From assembly GCA_023055505.1 (NCBI GenBank), contig JALIRH010000001.1, positions 8,558,467 through 8,622,466 on the forward strand: a stretch of 64,000 nucleotides of DNA, written 5' to 3'. A program made the translations under genes and the position numbers. The notes under the pieces were generated by a model. The model made no database searches. It saw only the letters and a list, made by a program, of their open reading frames with translations, and was not told the origin of the DNA. Positions within the stretch are counted from its first letter, which is position 1, and each line of letters starts with the position of its first letter. Source of the DNA: Callipepla californica brunnescens (Eukaryota > Chordata > Aves > Galliformes > Odontophoridae). This document shows, piece after piece, positions 61,990 through 64,000 of this stretch.

Positions 61990-62950
61990 TCTACCAGGCA
62001 TATTCTGTTTATCACTGAGCTAGAGAAGACACTGAACTGCACTCCTGTCAAACTAGCAGATGACACCAAATAGGTAAGAGCAGTTGTTATACTGAAGTGT
62101 GATGTAGCTGTACAATGGGACCTATCCAGGCTGGTAGTGTAATCCAAGAGGAATCTTATGAATGCAAATTTCTGCACATTGAGGAAAGAAGCCACTGCAG
62201 TTATAAAGACTGAGGTCTGATTGGATGGAGAGCTGCTCTGCAGAAAGGGTCCCATGAGCCCTGGGGGACGGCAAACTGAGTTTGATCCACGAGTGCCCTG
62301 ACAGTAAAGAGAGACAACAGCTTCCTGAGGTGCAGTAGCAAGACCATCATCAGTAGATCAAAGGAAGGATTTATTTCCTTCTACTCACCACTCCTTAGAC
62401 ATCCAGACACAGGGATTTGATCAGTAAAGTCAAGGCCCACACAGAACTGAGCTTGGTGAAGGATGTGAAAAATACATAGATATTCTACAAGTGCATTAGT
62501 CAGAAGATAAAGGCAAAGGACAGTGTATCTTCTCTGATAAATGAGAAGGAATAATTGTCTATAACAGATGTGGAGGAGGCTGAAGTACTCAGTGAGTTCT
62601 TTACTTCAGTATTCACTGGCAGGCTTCCCGTGTCTCTCACATTCTTAAAACTCCATTCTATGATTCTACAATTCTATGATTCTATGACTCTAGGATTCTG
62701 TTCAAGTTTGGGACCCCCATAAAAGACAGTGATAAACTAGAAGTTCATCTGATCGCCACCAGATCTGCTGGACTTCAGAGCTCTTACTCTGCAAAAAAAC
62801 ATAGAGGGAGATGGACACATTCAACCTGGAGCAGCAACAGCTTTGGGAAAACAGAACAGCTGCCCTCCAGCTTTTATAATGGGAGCATCAAAAAATATGA
62901 GCCAGGATCTTCAAAAAAGTCCACGATGGGAGAAAAAGTGGCAAAAGGCA
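61990..62950 (+). mobile_element. Old CR1 LINE ORF2 fragment, split by another CR1
   Basis: From 61,990 to about 62,425 the sequence follows ORF2 from GVPQGS-LGP (about 61,990) and FADD (CAGATGACACCAAAT at 62,059) through the thumb (AATTTCTGCACATTGAGG at 62,167; CCCTGACAGTAAAGAG, then GTAGATCAAAGGAAGG) to the HLEYCVQF region. It resumes at 62,698 with TTCAAGTTTGGGACCCCCAT, the next bases of the same region, and continues through CAACCTGGAGCAGCAACAGC to about 62,950. The break between is filled by another CR1. Its frame is destroyed by stops and indels. Confidence 0.8.
62429..62697 (+). mobile_element. Internally deleted CR1 inserted in the older CR1
   Basis: It begins in the linker before RT (GTGAAAAATACATAGATATT, TTCTACAAGTGCATTAGTCA, then GAGGAGGCTGAAGTACTCAG, equivalent to KAEVLNAFF at about 411-419 of ORF2). 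At about 62,640 it jumps to a 3' tail of ATTCTATG/ATTCTACA octamers (62,654-62,697). The whole RT and 3' UTR are missing between. Same strand as the host element. Confidence 0.78.
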
Positions 62951-64000
62951 CAGGCTGAACAAGGGGATCTTCTGACTCTTTAAAATGAAAAGTCTATATA
63001 AATAAAACAGAAACTTTTAACTGAGTTAGGAACATGTTTGTGAAGGACTTCTGTAACTAAAAATTTCTTACACATCTTCCCAGAAAAATTACCCCCTCAG
63101 CTCTTAGAAATTTAAAGACTTATAGAAACCGAAACTATAAATACAACTGTAAATAAAGTCTCCAAGGATAACTCTATCATGTAGAATAACCTCAGTGAAC
63201 CAGTAAGCAGAGTCAAATACTTAACAGTTACTCAGGAAATTATTAGAGAGTATGATGGACAGTAAATTTTTAGTTATTTTGGGTCATCTAAGAACAGAGT
63301 TGGTTAACAGCAGCACATATGTATCAGTGATATGCAAACAGAATTAATTGATTGGCAACTGAGTCACATGTTGCATCAATATAGGTGGTTGATGATGTTT
63401 TAGATTTTTTGTGGTCGGGACATCAGTTTCTCTTTCAAAGACCTACCACTGCAATCCATTTAAAGCCTCAACACAAACACTGTACATTATCATACTATAA
63501 ACTGTTTTAGTAGAACAGATACAAAAAGTAGTGAGATGCATATTTAACACAGCAGAGGGAAGGAGATGGATGATGGGGCAAGATACATTCCTTCCTAGTA
63601 TATAAACAGATATTTACATATATAAATATAGGCAGATATTTAATAACCATTTTTAGAGTTATTTCATCTTATCATATTAAAACGGTATAGCTGAGATGTA
63701 TTGAGTGCAATTCTTTGCTAACATTTGTTCCATTTGTTTTTTGTTTGCTTGTCTATCGTGCATACTGCTCCAAAGCGTGCAGAAGCTTCATTAATTATTA
63801 CTGATAATGTAAAAGTGCTCCATTTTTCCAGTTGTTCTCCAAATACCTGCTATGGCTGATTTACAGAAGATAAAAGCTTCAGATGAACAAAACAGATTAC
63901 ACAGGGTGGATAATAGTAAATGAAGGACAATGAAGGTAACAATGTGCTTCACATAGTCAGTAAGAGGCATAAGTATGCAGAAAGTGGGAGCAAAGCAATC
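62951..64000. other. AT-rich non-coding DNA, no gene recognised
   Basis: Nothing recognisable up to the window edge. Confidence 0.5.

Overview
The window looks like AT-rich, gene-poor chromosomal DNA from a bird, intergenic or deep intronic. The evidence is many CR1 (chicken repeat 1) LINE fragments on both strands, a deleted mariner resembling the chicken element Galluhop, and two solo LTR-like repeats of a kind I associate with galliform genomes. A galliform bird is the best guess, but the species cannot be fixed from sequence reading alone. I see no host protein-coding gene, rRNA or tRNA that I can support. Nearly all ORFs over 60 codons are chance ORFs or lie in mobile elements.

The centrepiece is an apparently full-length CR1 LINE at about 29,822-34,282. 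It has a CpG-rich 5' UTR, an intact ORF1 (zinc-knuckle-like CxxC pairs, coiled coil, SGNH/esterase-like domain), an intact ORF2 (AP-type endonuclease plus reverse transcriptase), and a short 3' UTR ending in three ATCTATGA octamers. Both frames are open and the key endonuclease and RT residues are present, so it may be a young and possibly active copy. Its 5' UTR holds three promoter-like motifs within about 45 bp: a TCTCGCGAGA palindrome, a CRE-like TGACGT and an RFX X-box-like palindrome.

Layout. 1-3.1 kb: unique AT-rich DNA. 3.12-3.67 kb: internally deleted Galluhop-like mariner. 8.28-9.75 kb: old CR1 (minus) interrupted by a younger CR1 3' end (plus). 10.92-10.99 kb: long RNA-type hairpin. 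11.23-11.57 kb: uninterrupted (GGGAA)68 array. 19.69-20.25 kb and 23.08-23.60 kb: two copies of one LTR in opposite orientation. 26.44-26.91 kb: CR1 3' end. 29.6 kb: CR1 tail remnant. 29.8-34.3 kb: intact CR1. 35.56-35.67 kb: old CR1 scrap beside a perfect AT palindrome. 39.78-40.34 kb: CR1 with two internal deletions. 44.31-45.09 kb: two tandem CR1 RT fragments. 46.96-47.13 kb: CR1 3' end. 57.09-58.17 kb: two head-to-tail CR1 fragments. 61.99-62.95 kb: CR1 interrupted by another CR1.

The working unit is CR1 itself. ORF1 protein is expected to bind the transcript. ORF2 protein would nick DNA and reverse transcribe from the 3' hairpin and octamer tail. The decayed copies on either side record earlier rounds of the same process, usually 5'-truncated. 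The rest of the window is simple repeats and unassigned AT-rich sequence.
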